A stretch of DNA of 64,000 bases from Didemnitutus sp047777955 (GTDB taxonomy: Bacteria > Verrucomicrobiota > Verrucomicrobiia > Opitutales > Opitutaceae), in NCBI RefSeq assembly GCF_047777955.1, contig NZ_CP180537.1, positions 2,604,001-2,668,000 on the forward strand. The letters are read 5' to 3'. Below the pieces are notes generated by a model, which saw nothing but the letters and a program-made list of their open reading frames with translations, was not told the DNA's origin and searched no databases. A program made the translations under genes and the position numbers. Positions 15,452 through 23,985 of this stretch are shown one piece after another. The stretch's first letter is position 1, and every line of letters starts with the position of its first letter.

Positions 15452-16288
15452 ATGCACCTCGTCGACACCCACCAGCACCTCTGGGACCTGCGCCAGTTCC
15501 CCTATTCCTGGTGCGCGGGCGTGCCGCCGCTCAACCGCAGCTTCTCGCTCGACGACTATCGCGCCGCCGCGGCCGGCACCGGCATCACCAAGACGGTCTT
15601 CATGGAGTGCGACGTCGACGATCCGCACCCACTCGCCGAGGCGCAGCATGTCCAGCGCCTCGCCGACGCCAATCCGCTGATCGCCGGCATCGTCGCCAGC
15701 GGCCGGCCCGAGAGCGACGGCTTCCGCGCCCACCTCGAGGCGCTGGCGTCGCTCCCGAAGCTCCGCGGCTTCCGCCGCGTGCTGCACGTGGTCCGCGACG
15801 ACCTGTGCCTCGAGCCGCGGTTCGCCGAAAACCTGCGCCTGCTGCCGGACTTCGGCCTGACTTTCGACCTCTGCGCCCTGCCGCGCCAGCTGGCCAACGT
15901 CCGCACCCTCGTCGAGCGCTGTCCGCAGGTCACCTTCATCGTCGACCACGTCGGCGTGCCCGACGTGAAGGCCCGCATGGACGAGCCGTGGCGCACGGGC
16001 CTCGCGCGCCTCGCCGAGCTGCCCAACGTCGCCTGCAAGATCAGCGGCCTCGTCGCCTACGCCGACGCGGCCACGTGGACGCCGGCGGACCTGCAGCCGT
16101 ATTTCGACCACGCCGTCGCGTGCTTCGGCTGGGACCGCCTCGTCTGGGGCGGCGACTGGCCCGTCTGCACGCTTTCCGCCCCGCTCGCCCGCTGGGTCGA
16201 GGCCACGCACGCGCTCACCGCGCGGGCCACGCCCGAGCAGCGCGCCCGGCTTTTTCACCGCAATGCAGAACGCCTCTACCGTGTTTAA
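15452..16288 (+). CDS. Amidohydrolase, L-fucono/L-rhamnono-lactonase type
   Basis: A 278-aa TIM-barrel metal-dependent hydrolase of the COG3618 family. Metal and catalytic motifs: HLVDTHQHLWDL (H-x-H), IVDHVGVPD (His), CKISGL, and the terminal Asp in LVWGGDWPV. Characterised relatives open L-fucono-1,5-lactone or L-rhamnono-1,4-lactone to the acid. It sits 3 bp after the symporter gene and overlaps the SDR gene by 26 bp. It would act between the sugar dehydrogenase and an acid-sugar dehydratase. Confidence 0.85.
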   Translation: MHLVDTHQHLWDLRQFPYSWCAGVPPLNRSFSLDDYRAAAAGTGITKTVFMECDVDDPHPLAEAQHVQRLADANPLIAGIVASGRPESDGFRAHLEALASLPKLRGFRRVLHVVRDDLCLEPRFAENLRLLPDFGLTFDLCALPRQLANVRTLVERCPQVTFIVDHVGVPDVKARMDEPWRTGLARLAELPNVACKISGLVAYADAATWTPADLQPYFDHAVACFGWDRLVWGGDWPVCTLSAPLARWVEATHALTARATPEQRARLFHRNAERLYRV

Positions 16289-17036
16289 CCTCACCTCGAA
16301 GACCGCCCTCGTCACCGGCGCCGGCTCCGGCATCGGCCAGGCCATCGCCCAAACCCTCGCGCGCGCCGGTGCGCGCGTGATCGTCGTCGACCGCGACGCG
16401 CCCGCGGGCGAAGCCACCGTGGCCGCGATCCGCACCGCGGGCGGCACGGCCGAGTTCGCCGCCCTCGACGTCGCGAGCGAGGCCGACGCCATCGCGCTGG
16501 CCGCGCGCCTCGGCCCGATCGACATCCTGGTCAACAACGCCGGCATCGGCCACGTCGGCAATCTCCTCGGCACCGCCGCGGCCGACCTCGACCGCCTCCA
16601 CGCCGTGAACGTTCGCGGCCCCTTCAATCTCTGCAAGGCCTTCGTCCCCGCCATGCTCACGCGCGGCCGCGGCAGCGTCGTCAACCTCGCCTCGATCGGC
16701 GGCGTCGTCGCCGTGCGCGACCGCCTCGCCTACACGGTCACGAAGCACGCCGTCGTCGGCCTGACCAAGGCGCTCGCCCTCGACCACTCGCACACCGGCG
16801 TGCGCTTCAACGCCATCTGCCCGGGCCGCGTCGAGACGCCCTTCGTCAAGGCCCGCATCGCCGAGTATCCCGATCCCGCCCAGGCCTACCGCGACATGTC
16901 CGCCACCCAGCTCACCGGCCGCATGGCGCGCCCCGAGGAGATCGCCGCCGCCGCGCTCTACCTCGCCAGCGACGAAGCCGCGATGGTCACCGGCAGCTGC
17001 CTGATGATCGACGGCGGATGGAGCGCGGGGAAATAA
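16263..17036 (+). CDS. Short-chain dehydrogenase, probable 6-deoxysugar or keto-acid dehydrogenase
   Basis: A 257-aa classical SDR: cofactor loop TGAGSGIGQAIA (about 18-29), NNAGIG, catalytic Ser in VNLASIGG, YTVTKHA with Tyr and Lys, and ICPGRVETPF. The MVTGSCLMIDGGW ending is typical. By context it is either L-fucose/L-rhamnose 1-dehydrogenase or the 2-keto-3-deoxy-acid 4-dehydrogenase of the same route; only one SDR is present, so the assignment is open. It starts 26 bp inside the lactonase gene and ends 4 bp before the FAH gene. Confidence 0.85.
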   Translation: MQNASTVFNLTSKTALVTGAGSGIGQAIAQTLARAGARVIVVDRDAPAGEATVAAIRTAGGTAEFAALDVASEADAIALAARLGPIDILVNNAGIGHVGNLLGTAAADLDRLHAVNVRGPFNLCKAFVPAMLTRGRGSVVNLASIGGVVAVRDRLAYTVTKHAVVGLTKALALDHSHTGVRFNAICPGRVETPFVKARIAEYPDPAQAYRDMSATQLTGRMARPEEIAAAALYLASDEAAMVTGSCLMIDGGWSAGK

Positions 17037-17040
17037 TCTC

Positions 17041-17850
17041 ATGAAGATCATCCGCTACCTCGACTCCCAGGGCCGCGCGCATTTCGGCGCCGAGCAACCC
17101 GACGGCTCCGCGCTCCGCCTCGACGGCGACATCTACGCCACGCCGCGCGTCACCGGCGAGCGCGCCGCCATCGCCAAGCTCCTCGCCCCGGTCGTGCCGA
17201 CGCAGATCCTCTGTGTCGGCCTCAACTACCGCCAGCACGCCGCCGAGACCGGCGCCAAGATCCCCGAGCGGCCCATCCTCTTCGTCAAGGGCATCAACAC
17301 GCTCGCGCATCCCGGCGACGCGATCGAGATCCCGACCCACCTCGCCAGCACCGAGGTCGACTACGAGTGCGAGCTGGCCGTCGTCATCGGCCGGCCCTGC
17401 AAGAACGTCAGCCGCGCCCGCGCGCTCGACTACGTGCTCGGCTACACCTGCGCCAACGACGTCTCCGCGCGCGACCATCAGATCAAGCTCGGCGGCGGCC
17501 AGTGGTGCCGGGGCAAGTTCTTCGACACCTTCGCGCCGCTCGGACCGCGCCTCGTCACCGCCGACGAGATCCCGAATCCGAACGCCCTCCGCATCTCGAC
17601 CACGCTGAACGGCCAGCAGGTGCAGGACTCGAACACCGCGGACATGATCTTCGACGTGCCGGCGCTGATCGAATACCTCAGCGGCTCCACCACGCTCGTC
17701 CCCGGCACCGTGATCCTCACCGGCACGCCGCAGGGCGTCGGCATGGCCGCCAAGCCCGAGCCGCGCTGGCTGCGGCCCGGCGACAGCGTCACGATCGAGA
17801 TCGAGCGGATCGGCGCCCTCACCAACTCCGTCGCGCTCGAGCGCGCCTGA
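17041..17850 (+). CDS. Fumarylacetoacetate-hydrolase-family enzyme, probable 2,4-diketo-3-deoxy-acid hydrolase
   Basis: A 269-aa FAH-fold protein. Metal and catalytic motifs: LCVGLNYRQHAAETG, EVDYECELAVVIG (acidic metal ligands), YTCANDVSARD, CRGKFFDTFAPLGP, and LTGTPQGVGM. In the non-phosphorylative L-fucose or L-rhamnose routes this family cleaves the 2,4-diketo-3-deoxy acid to pyruvate and L-lactate. The lactonase and SDR genes immediately upstream make this the likely role here. Cytosolic. Confidence 0.87.
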   Translation: MKIIRYLDSQGRAHFGAEQPDGSALRLDGDIYATPRVTGERAAIAKLLAPVVPTQILCVGLNYRQHAAETGAKIPERPILFVKGINTLAHPGDAIEIPTHLASTEVDYECELAVVIGRPCKNVSRARALDYVLGYTCANDVSARDHQIKLGGGQWCRGKFFDTFAPLGPRLVTADEIPNPNALRISTTLNGQQVQDSNTADMIFDVPALIEYLSGSTTLVPGTVILTGTPQGVGMAAKPEPRWLRPGDSVTIEIERIGALTNSVALERA

Positions 17851-17857
17851 CCGGACC

Positions 17858-18955
17858 ATGCCGCTGCGCCGCTGGTTCGCCCTGCTCCTCGGCTCCGTCG
17901 CGACGCTGACCGCGGCCGAGCGGCCCGACGTCATTCCCTTCCCCACCGGCAAACCCAAGCTCGTCGGGGCCGAGACCATGCAGCGCGTCTACGACGAGGT
18001 GAAGACGCCGTTCAAATACGGCGTCGTGCTGCGCGGCGAGGCCGGCGAGCTCGTCGACTGCCCCAACGTCTTCCGCCACGGCGGCCGCTGGTTCATGGTC
18101 TACGTGTCGAACCGGGACCGGGTCGGCTACCAGACCTGCCTCGCCCGCAGCGACGACCTGCTGCACTGGGAAAAACTCGGCGTCGTGCTTCCGTTCCGCC
18201 GCGAGGGCTGGGACGCCTGGCAGGGCGACGGCGGCCTCGCGCTCTACGACACGCGCTGGGACGGCGCGCACGAGCTCGCGCGCCACGAGGGCCGCTACTG
18301 GTTCTCCTACCTCGGCGGGTCGCAGCACGGCTACGAGCCCGACCCGCTCGCGGTCGGCCTCGCCCACACCGACGATCCCACCGCCGTGCGCGAGTGGACG
18401 CGCCTGCCGGAAAATCCCGTGCTCTCGCCCGACCAGCGCGACGCGCGCGACTTCGAGCACGTCACCCTCTACAAGAGCGCCGTCATCCGCGACGACGCGC
18501 GCACGCTCGGCGCGCCGTTCGTGATGTTCTACAACGGCAAGTCCGCGCCCTACGGCGTCGAGGCGATCGGCCTCGCCGTGTCCGACGACCTGCGCGTCTG
18601 GCGCCGCTACGGCCACGGCCCCGTCGTCGCCAACATCGGCGCCGCGCCGTGGGCCATCAGCGGCGACCCGCAGCTCACGCGCCTCGGCGACGTCTGGGTG
18701 ATGTTCTATTTCGGCGCCTTCTGGAAACCGGGCGCCTTCGACACCTTCGCCTGCTCCTACGACCTCGTGCACTGGACCAAGTGGGACGGCCCGCACCTCG
18801 TCGCCCCGAGCGAGCCGTTCGACCGGCAGTTCGCCCACAAGCCGTGGGTGCTGAAGCACGACGGCGTCGTCTACCATTTCTACTGCGCCGTCGGCAACGA
18901 GGGGCGCGTCATCGCCCTCGCCACCTCGCGCGATCTCCGCGCCCCGCAACCATGA
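17858..18955 (+). CDS. Secreted five-bladed beta-propeller glycosidase-like protein (GH43/GH130-related)
   Basis: A 365-aa protein with a signal peptide (MPLRRWFALLLGSVATLTAA). Propeller signatures recur: VFRHGGRWFMVYVS, DDLLHWEKLG, GRYWFSYLGG, PFVMFYNGK, DDLRVWRRYG, DVWVMFYFGA, YDLVHWTKW, VVYHFYCAVG. The family resembles GH43/GH32/GH130 clan proteins that act on arabinosides, fructosides or mannosides. I cannot place it in a numbered family. It ends at the ATGA shared with the GH95 start, so it is translationally coupled to the fucosidase. Confidence 0.75.
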   Translation: MPLRRWFALLLGSVATLTAAERPDVIPFPTGKPKLVGAETMQRVYDEVKTPFKYGVVLRGEAGELVDCPNVFRHGGRWFMVYVSNRDRVGYQTCLARSDDLLHWEKLGVVLPFRREGWDAWQGDGGLALYDTRWDGAHELARHEGRYWFSYLGGSQHGYEPDPLAVGLAHTDDPTAVREWTRLPENPVLSPDQRDARDFEHVTLYKSAVIRDDARTLGAPFVMFYNGKSAPYGVEAIGLAVSDDLRVWRRYGHGPVVANIGAAPWAISGDPQLTRLGDVWVMFYFGAFWKPGAFDTFACSYDLVHWTKWDGPHLVAPSEPFDRQFAHKPWVLKHDGVVYHFYCAVGNEGRVIALATSRDLRAPQP

Positions 18956-21339
18956 AGCTTCTCCTGTCCCTTGCCGCGTCCGCCGCCGCCGCCCTCCTCG
19001 CGCTCGCCCAGCCGCGCGACGAGTCGCGCTTTGTCGTGCTCGCTGCCCCCGGCGCACACCTCTTCGAGTCCTCGCCGCTCGGCAACGGCCGGCTCGGCGC
19101 CGCGCTCTACGGCGGCGTCGCCGAGGAACGCATCGTTCTCAACGAGTCCGGCCTGTGGTCCGGCTCGCCGCAGGAGGCCGACCGCCCTGACGCCCACCGT
19201 GCCCTTCCGGAAATCCGCCGCCTGCTCCTCGCCGGCAAGAACCACGAGGCCGAGGCCCTCGTGAACGCCAACTTCACCTGCGCCGGCAAGGGCTCGGGCT
19301 TCGGCGCCGGCGCGAACGTCCCCTACGGCTCCTACCAGACGCTCGGCGACCTGCGCCTGAGTTTTCCCCATGCAACCTCGCCGGTCTCCGGCTACCGCCG
19401 CACGCTCGACCTCGCCGAGGCCGTTGCCCGCGTGACCTACGAGCAGGACGGCGTGCACTTCACGCGCGAGGGCTTCGTCAGCCAGCCGGCGGAGGCGTTC
19501 GTCCTCCGTCTCAGCGCCGATCAGCCGGGCAAGGTGTCCTTCGACGCCACGCTCGCCCGCGCCGAGCGCGCCGCATGCGAGGCCGCCGGCAGCACCGGCC
19601 TGGCAATGCACGGCCAGCTCAACGACGGCTACGGCGGCACCACCGGTGTCCGCTACGCCGCGCGCCTCGAGGTCCGCGCGACCGGCGGCACGGTCAGCGT
19701 CGACGGCACCACGCTGCGCGTCCGCGACGCCGATGCGGCGGTGCTCTACGTCACCGCCGCGACCGACATCCGGCGCCGCAGCTTCGCCGGCCGCGACGTC
19801 GCGGATCCGCGCGCCACCGCCGAGGCCGATCTCGCGAGCGCGCTGCGATCCGATTTCGCCGCCCTGCGCCGGGCGCACGTGGCGCATTACCAGGGTCTCT
19901 TCAACCGCGTCGCGCTCACGCTGGGCGCGCCCGACGCCGCCGCGGCCGCCCGCCCGACGCCCGAGCGCCTGCAGGCGTTCTTCGCCGGCGCCGCCGATCC
20001 CGGTCTGGCCGCGCTCTACTTCAACTTCGGCCGCTACCTGCTCATCTCCTCCTCGCGCCCCGACGGCCTGCCGGCCAACCTGCAGGGCATCTGGGCGGAC
20101 ACGATCCAAACGCCCTGGAACGGCGACTGGCACTCGAACATCAACGTCCAGATGAACTACTGGCCGGCCGAGAGCACCAATCTCTCCGAGCTGCACGCGC
20201 CGCTGTTCGCCCTCATCGACTCGCTCGTCGCGCCCGGCACCAAGACCGCCCAGGCCTACTACGGCGCGCGCGGCTGGGTCGCCTTTTTGCTCAACAACCC
20301 GTGGGGCTTCACTTCGCCCGGCGAATCCGCCAGCTGGGGCTCCACCGTCTCGTGCTCGGCCTGGCTTTGCCAGCACCTCTGGGACCACTACCTCTTCACC
20401 GGCGACCGGGACTTTCTCGCCCGCGCCTGGCCGACGCTGAAGGGTTCGGCGCTCTTCTACCTCGACATGCTCATCGAGGACCCGAAATCCGGCCACCTCC
20501 TCACCGCGCCCTCGAACTCGCCCGAGAACGCCTTTCTCCTCGACGGCAAGCCGGCGCACGTCTGCCTCGGGCCGACCGCCGACATGCAGCTGCTGCGCTA
20601 CCTCTTCGACGCCTGCATCCGCGCCTCCGAGATCCTGGGCACCGACGCCGACCTGCGCGCCGAGCTGAAAGCCAAGCGCGCCCGCCTCGCGCCGACTCGC
20701 CTCGGCGCCGACGGCCGCGTCCTGGAGTGGCAGCAGGAATACCCCGAAGCCGACCCGCAGCACCGGCACGTCGCCCATCTCTGGGGCCTTTATCCGGGCA
20801 ACGAGATCACGCCGCACGGCACGCCCGACCTTGCCGCCGGCGCGCGCCGGACGCTCGACGTCCGCGGCGATGGCAGCACCGGCTGGAGCCTCGCCTACAA
20901 GATGGGCATGTGGGCCCGCCTCGGCGACGGCGACCGCGCCTTCAATCTGCTGCGCAACGCGCTCAAGCCGGCCAACGCCGACACCGCGAAGAAGCAGTGG
21001 AGCGGCGGCACCTACGCCAACCTCTTCGACGCCCACCCGCCGTTCCAGATCGACGGCAACTTCGGCGGCACCGCCGCGATCGCGGAGATGCTCCTCCAGA
21101 GCACGCCCGACGAGATCGTCGTGCTGCCCGCCCTGCCCTCCGCCTGGCCCGACGGCAGCGTCACCGGCCTCCGCGCCCGCGGCGGCTACGAAGTCGACCT
21201 CGCCTGGCACGCCGGCAAGCTCACGCGCGCCGTCATCCGCAGCGTCGGCGGCGAGGGCACGCAGCTGCGCTACGGCGCCACCGTCGTGCCGGTGACTTTC
21301 CCCGACGCCAACATGTCGACCTTCATCTTCCAACCGTGA
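18952..21339 (+). CDS. GH95 alpha-L-fucosidase/alpha-L-galactosidase
   Basis: A 795-aa inverting glycosidase with signal peptide MKLLLSLAASAAAALLALAQ. N-terminal beta domain PLGNGRLGAALYGGVAEERI and LNESGLWSGSP. The (alpha/alpha)6 catalytic barrel has LPANLQGIW, HSNINVQMNYWPAE (the two activating Asn residues), the acid Glu in EWQQEYPEADPQHRH, and FQIDGNFGGTAAIAEML with the base-position Asp. Removes terminal alpha-1,2-linked L-fucose or L-galactose, for example from xyloglucan or rhamnogalacturonan side chains. It provides fucose for the catabolic genes upstream. The start is the ATG overlapping the preceding stop. Confidence 0.93.
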   Translation: MKLLLSLAASAAAALLALAQPRDESRFVVLAAPGAHLFESSPLGNGRLGAALYGGVAEERIVLNESGLWSGSPQEADRPDAHRALPEIRRLLLAGKNHEAEALVNANFTCAGKGSGFGAGANVPYGSYQTLGDLRLSFPHATSPVSGYRRTLDLAEAVARVTYEQDGVHFTREGFVSQPAEAFVLRLSADQPGKVSFDATLARAERAACEAAGSTGLAMHGQLNDGYGGTTGVRYAARLEVRATGGTVSVDGTTLRVRDADAAVLYVTAATDIRRRSFAGRDVADPRATAEADLASALRSDFAALRRAHVAHYQGLFNRVALTLGAPDAAAAARPTPERLQAFFAGAADPGLAALYFNFGRYLLISSSRPDGLPANLQGIWADTIQTPWNGDWHSNINVQMNYWPAESTNLSELHAPLFALIDSLVAPGTKTAQAYYGARGWVAFLLNNPWGFTSPGESASWGSTVSCSAWLCQHLWDHYLFTGDRDFLARAWPTLKGSALFYLDMLIEDPKSGHLLTAPSNSPENAFLLDGKPAHVCLGPTADMQLLRYLFDACIRASEILGTDADLRAELKAKRARLAPTRLGADGRVLEWQQEYPEADPQHRHVAHLWGLYPGNEITPHGTPDLAAGARRTLDVRGDGSTGWSLAYKMGMWARLGDGDRAFNLLRNALKPANADTAKKQWSGGTYANLFDAHPPFQIDGNFGGTAAIAEMLLQSTPDEIVVLPALPSAWPDGSVTGLRARGGYEVDLAWHAGKLTRAVIRSVGGEGTQLRYGATVVPVTFPDANMSTFIFQP

Positions 21340-21438
21340 GCGGCCCTTGCCTCCGCCGCGGCTAATGTTTGAACAAGTGACCCGTTGCCGGCCCTGCCGC
21401 CCCACCAAGCCTGACTCCCACCCCGCGTCCCCTTCCCC

Positions 21439-22467
21439 ATGAAACGTCTTCCCCTGTTGCTCGCCTCCACGCTGCTGCCGTTCGCGCTGGCCCTCACCGG
21501 CTGCGGCCCGAAGTCCGATTCCGCCGCCCCGGTCGCCGCGCCCGCCGCCCCGGCGAAGATCAAGCTCGGCTTCCTCGTGAAGCAGCCCGAGGAGCCGTGG
21601 TTCCAGTTCGAGTGGAAGGGCGCCGAGAAGGCCGCCGCCGAGCACGGCTTCGAGCTGCTCAAATATGGCACGCCCGACGGCGAGAAGGTCATGGCCGCGA
21701 TCGACAATCTCGCGGTCGCCGGCGCCCAGGGCTTCGTCATCTGCACGCCCGACGTCCGGCTCGGACCCCAGATCATGGCCCGCGCGAAGCAGAAGAACAT
21801 GAAGGTCGTCACCGTCGACGACATGTTCGTCCTGCCCGACGGCAAGTTCATGACCGACGTCCCCTACCTCGGCATGTCCGCGTCGCAGATCGGCGAGTCG
21901 GTCGGTCAGGCGCTCTTCGCCGAGGCGAAGCAGCGGGGCTGGAACCTCGAGGAGACCGGCGTGTGCCTCATCACCTTCGAGGAGCTCGACACCGCCCGCG
22001 AGCGCACCGAGGGCGCCCGCCGCGCGCTCGAGGCCGCGGGTTTCCCCGCCGCACGGATTTTCAAGGCGCCGCAGAAGACCACCGACATCCCAGGCAGCTT
22101 CGACGCCGCGACCTCGCTGCTCACCCGTCAGGGCGGCGTCAAGCGCTGGCTCATCGCCGGCATGAACGACAACGCCGTCCTCGGCGCCGTGCGCGCGATG
22201 GAGGGCCGCGGCTTCGGCGCCGACAGCGTGATCGGCATCGGCATCAACGGCACCGACTGCATCGACGAGCTCCGCAAGCCGAAGCCCACGGGCTTCCACG
22301 GTTCCATGCTCGTCTCCGCGCCCTTCGAGGGCTACGAGACGGCCCGCCTGCTGCACGCCTGGGTCAAGGACGGCAAGCAGCCGCCGCTCGAGACGCGCAC
22401 GCCGGGCATCTTCATCACGCGCGAGAACTTCGAGTCCGTCCTGAAGCGCGAAGGCATCATTCAATAG
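21439..22467 (+). CDS. araF: L-arabinose ABC transporter substrate-binding lipoprotein AraF
   Basis: A 342-aa periplasmic binding protein. Lipobox LTGC puts the lipidated Cys at residue 22, followed by a Pro/Ala linker. It matches E. coli AraF nearly block for block: IKLGFLVKQPEEPWFQ, TPDGEKVMAAIDNLAV, GFVICTPD, VDDMFVLPDGK, ELDTARERTEGARRAL, KRWLIAGMNDNAVLGAVRAMEGRGF and IGINGTD. Binds L-arabinose and delivers it to AraGH. A 99-bp gap after GH95 may hold a promoter, but no clear one is visible. The araG start follows 3 bp later. Confidence 0.94.
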   Translation: MKRLPLLLASTLLPFALALTGCGPKSDSAAPVAAPAAPAKIKLGFLVKQPEEPWFQFEWKGAEKAAAEHGFELLKYGTPDGEKVMAAIDNLAVAGAQGFVICTPDVRLGPQIMARAKQKNMKVVTVDDMFVLPDGKFMTDVPYLGMSASQIGESVGQALFAEAKQRGWNLEETGVCLITFEELDTARERTEGARRALEAAGFPAARIFKAPQKTTDIPGSFDAATSLLTRQGGVKRWLIAGMNDNAVLGAVRAMEGRGFGADSVIGIGINGTDCIDELRKPKPTGFHGSMLVSAPFEGYETARLLHAWVKDGKQPPLETRTPGIFITRENFESVLKREGIIQ

Positions 22468-22470
22468 GCG

Positions 22471-23985
22471 ATGCCGGACGCGACGCCGTTCCTCCAGTTC
22501 GATTCGGTCACGAAGACCTACGTCGGCGTCACCGCGCTGCAGGGCGTCTCCTTCGGCGTGCGCGAGGGCACGGTGCACGCGCTCATGGGCGAGAACGGCG
22601 CCGGCAAGTCCACCCTGCTGAAGGCGCTCAGCGGCGCGCACCGGCCGACCGCGGGCACGATCCGCCTCGGCGGCGCGCCGCGGGAATTCGCCTCCACCGC
22701 CGCGGCCCTCGCCGCCGGCGTGGCGGTGATCTACCAGGAGCTGCACCTCGTCGCCGAGATGACGGTCGCGGAAAACATCTTCCTCGGCCACTTGCCGCAG
22801 CGCCGCGGACTGATCGATCGCGCGACGTTGCGGGAGAAGACGCAGGCGCTGCTCCAGCGCCTGGGCGAGGACATCGATCCCGACGCCCGGCTGGCGCGCC
22901 TGCCCATCGGCCAGCGCCAGATGGTCGAGATCGCCAAGGCGCTCAGCCGCGGCGCCAAGGTCATCGCCTTCGACGAGCCCACGAGCAGCCTCTCCGTCCG
23001 CGAAATCGAGCGGCTCTTCGCCGTCATCCGCGAACTGCGCGCGCAGGGCTGCGTCATCCTCTACGTCACGCACCGCATGGAGGAGGTCTTCGCTCTCGCC
23101 GACGCCTGCACCGTCCTGCGCGACGGCCGGCACGTCCGCACCTACGAGTCGCTGCGCGAGGTCACGCCGGCCCAGCTCGTCCAGGACATGGTCGGCCGCG
23201 ACATCGCCGACGTCTACGCCTACACCCCGCGGCCGCTCGGCGCGGTGGCCCTCGAGCTCGACGGCCTCGCCGGCCCCGGCGTCCGCGCGCCCGTCACCTT
23301 GTCCGTCGCGCAGGGCGAGATCCTCGGGCTTTTCGGCCTCGTCGGCGCGGGCCGCACCGAGCTGCTGAAACTGCTCTTCGGTGCCGAACGCGCCACCGCC
23401 GGCCGCGTCGCCGTGCACGGTGCACCGCTGGTCCTCCGCTCGCCCGCGGACGCCATCGCGGCGGGCGTCGTCTATTGCACGGAAGACCGCAAGCGCGAGG
23501 GCATCGTCCCGATCCTTTCCGTGCAGGACAACTGCAACCTCGGCATCCGCGCTCCGCACACCTGCTGGGGCGGCCTGATCGACGCGCGCTGGGAACGCGA
23601 GAACGCCGCCGCCAAGGTCCAGGAGCTCGCCGTGCGCACGCCGTCGGTCGAGCAGCTGATCAAGCACCTCTCCGGCGGCAACCAGCAGAAGGTCATCCTC
23701 GCCCGCTGGCTCTCGACGAAGATCCGCGTGCTCCTGCTCGACGAGCCGACGCGCGGCATCGACGTCGGCGCCAAGAGCGAGATCTACCGCATCATCCTGC
23801 GCCTCGCCGCCGAGGGCGTCGCCGTGATCCTCGTGTCGAGCGACCTGCCCGAGGCGCTCGGTCTGGCTGATCGCGTCGCCGTCATGCGCGAGGGCGCGCT
23901 CGCCGCCGTCCTGCCCCGCGCCGAGGCCACGCCCGAGCGCGTCCTCCGCCACGCCCTGCCCGTCGAGAAAGCCCTTTCCGCCTGA
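22471..23985 (+). CDS. araG: L-arabinose ABC transporter ATP-binding protein AraG
   Basis: A 504-aa tandem ATPase, the usual AraG/RbsA length. First nucleotide-binding domain: Walker A GENGAGKST, Walker B VIAFDEPTSSL, and a divergent signature region LPIGQRQMVEIAKAL. The second domain has a degenerate Walker A (GLVGAGRTELLK), LSGGNQQKV and LLLDEPTRGID, as is normal for this subfamily. Energises arabinose uptake with AraH. Its stop overlaps the araH start (TGATG). Confidence 0.94.
   Translation: MPDATPFLQFDSVTKTYVGVTALQGVSFGVREGTVHALMGENGAGKSTLLKALSGAHRPTAGTIRLGGAPREFASTAAALAAGVAVIYQELHLVAEMTVAENIFLGHLPQRRGLIDRATLREKTQALLQRLGEDIDPDARLARLPIGQRQMVEIAKALSRGAKVIAFDEPTSSLSVREIERLFAVIRELRAQGCVILYVTHRMEEVFALADACTVLRDGRHVRTYESLREVTPAQLVQDMVGRDIADVYAYTPRPLGAVALELDGLAGPGVRAPVTLSVAQGEILGLFGLVGAGRTELLKLLFGAERATAGRVAVHGAPLVLRSPADAIAAGVVYCTEDRKREGIVPILSVQDNCNLGIRAPHTCWGGLIDARWERENAAAKVQELAVRTPSVEQLIKHLSGGNQQKVILARWLSTKIRVLLLDEPTRGIDVGAKSEIYRIILRLAAEGVAVILVSSDLPEALGLADRVAVMREGALAAVLPRAEATPERVLRHALPVEKALSA

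Noticed and set aside
12658..16380. Long plus-strand frame through the CaiB, RhaT and lactonase region
   Set aside because: Arg/Pro/Ala-rich shadow translation; the real genes in other frames have intact family motifs.
18880..23952. Very long open frame antisense to GH95, araF and araG
   Set aside because: The composition is that of a shadow frame in GC-rich DNA. The plus-strand genes there have complete, well-recognised domains.
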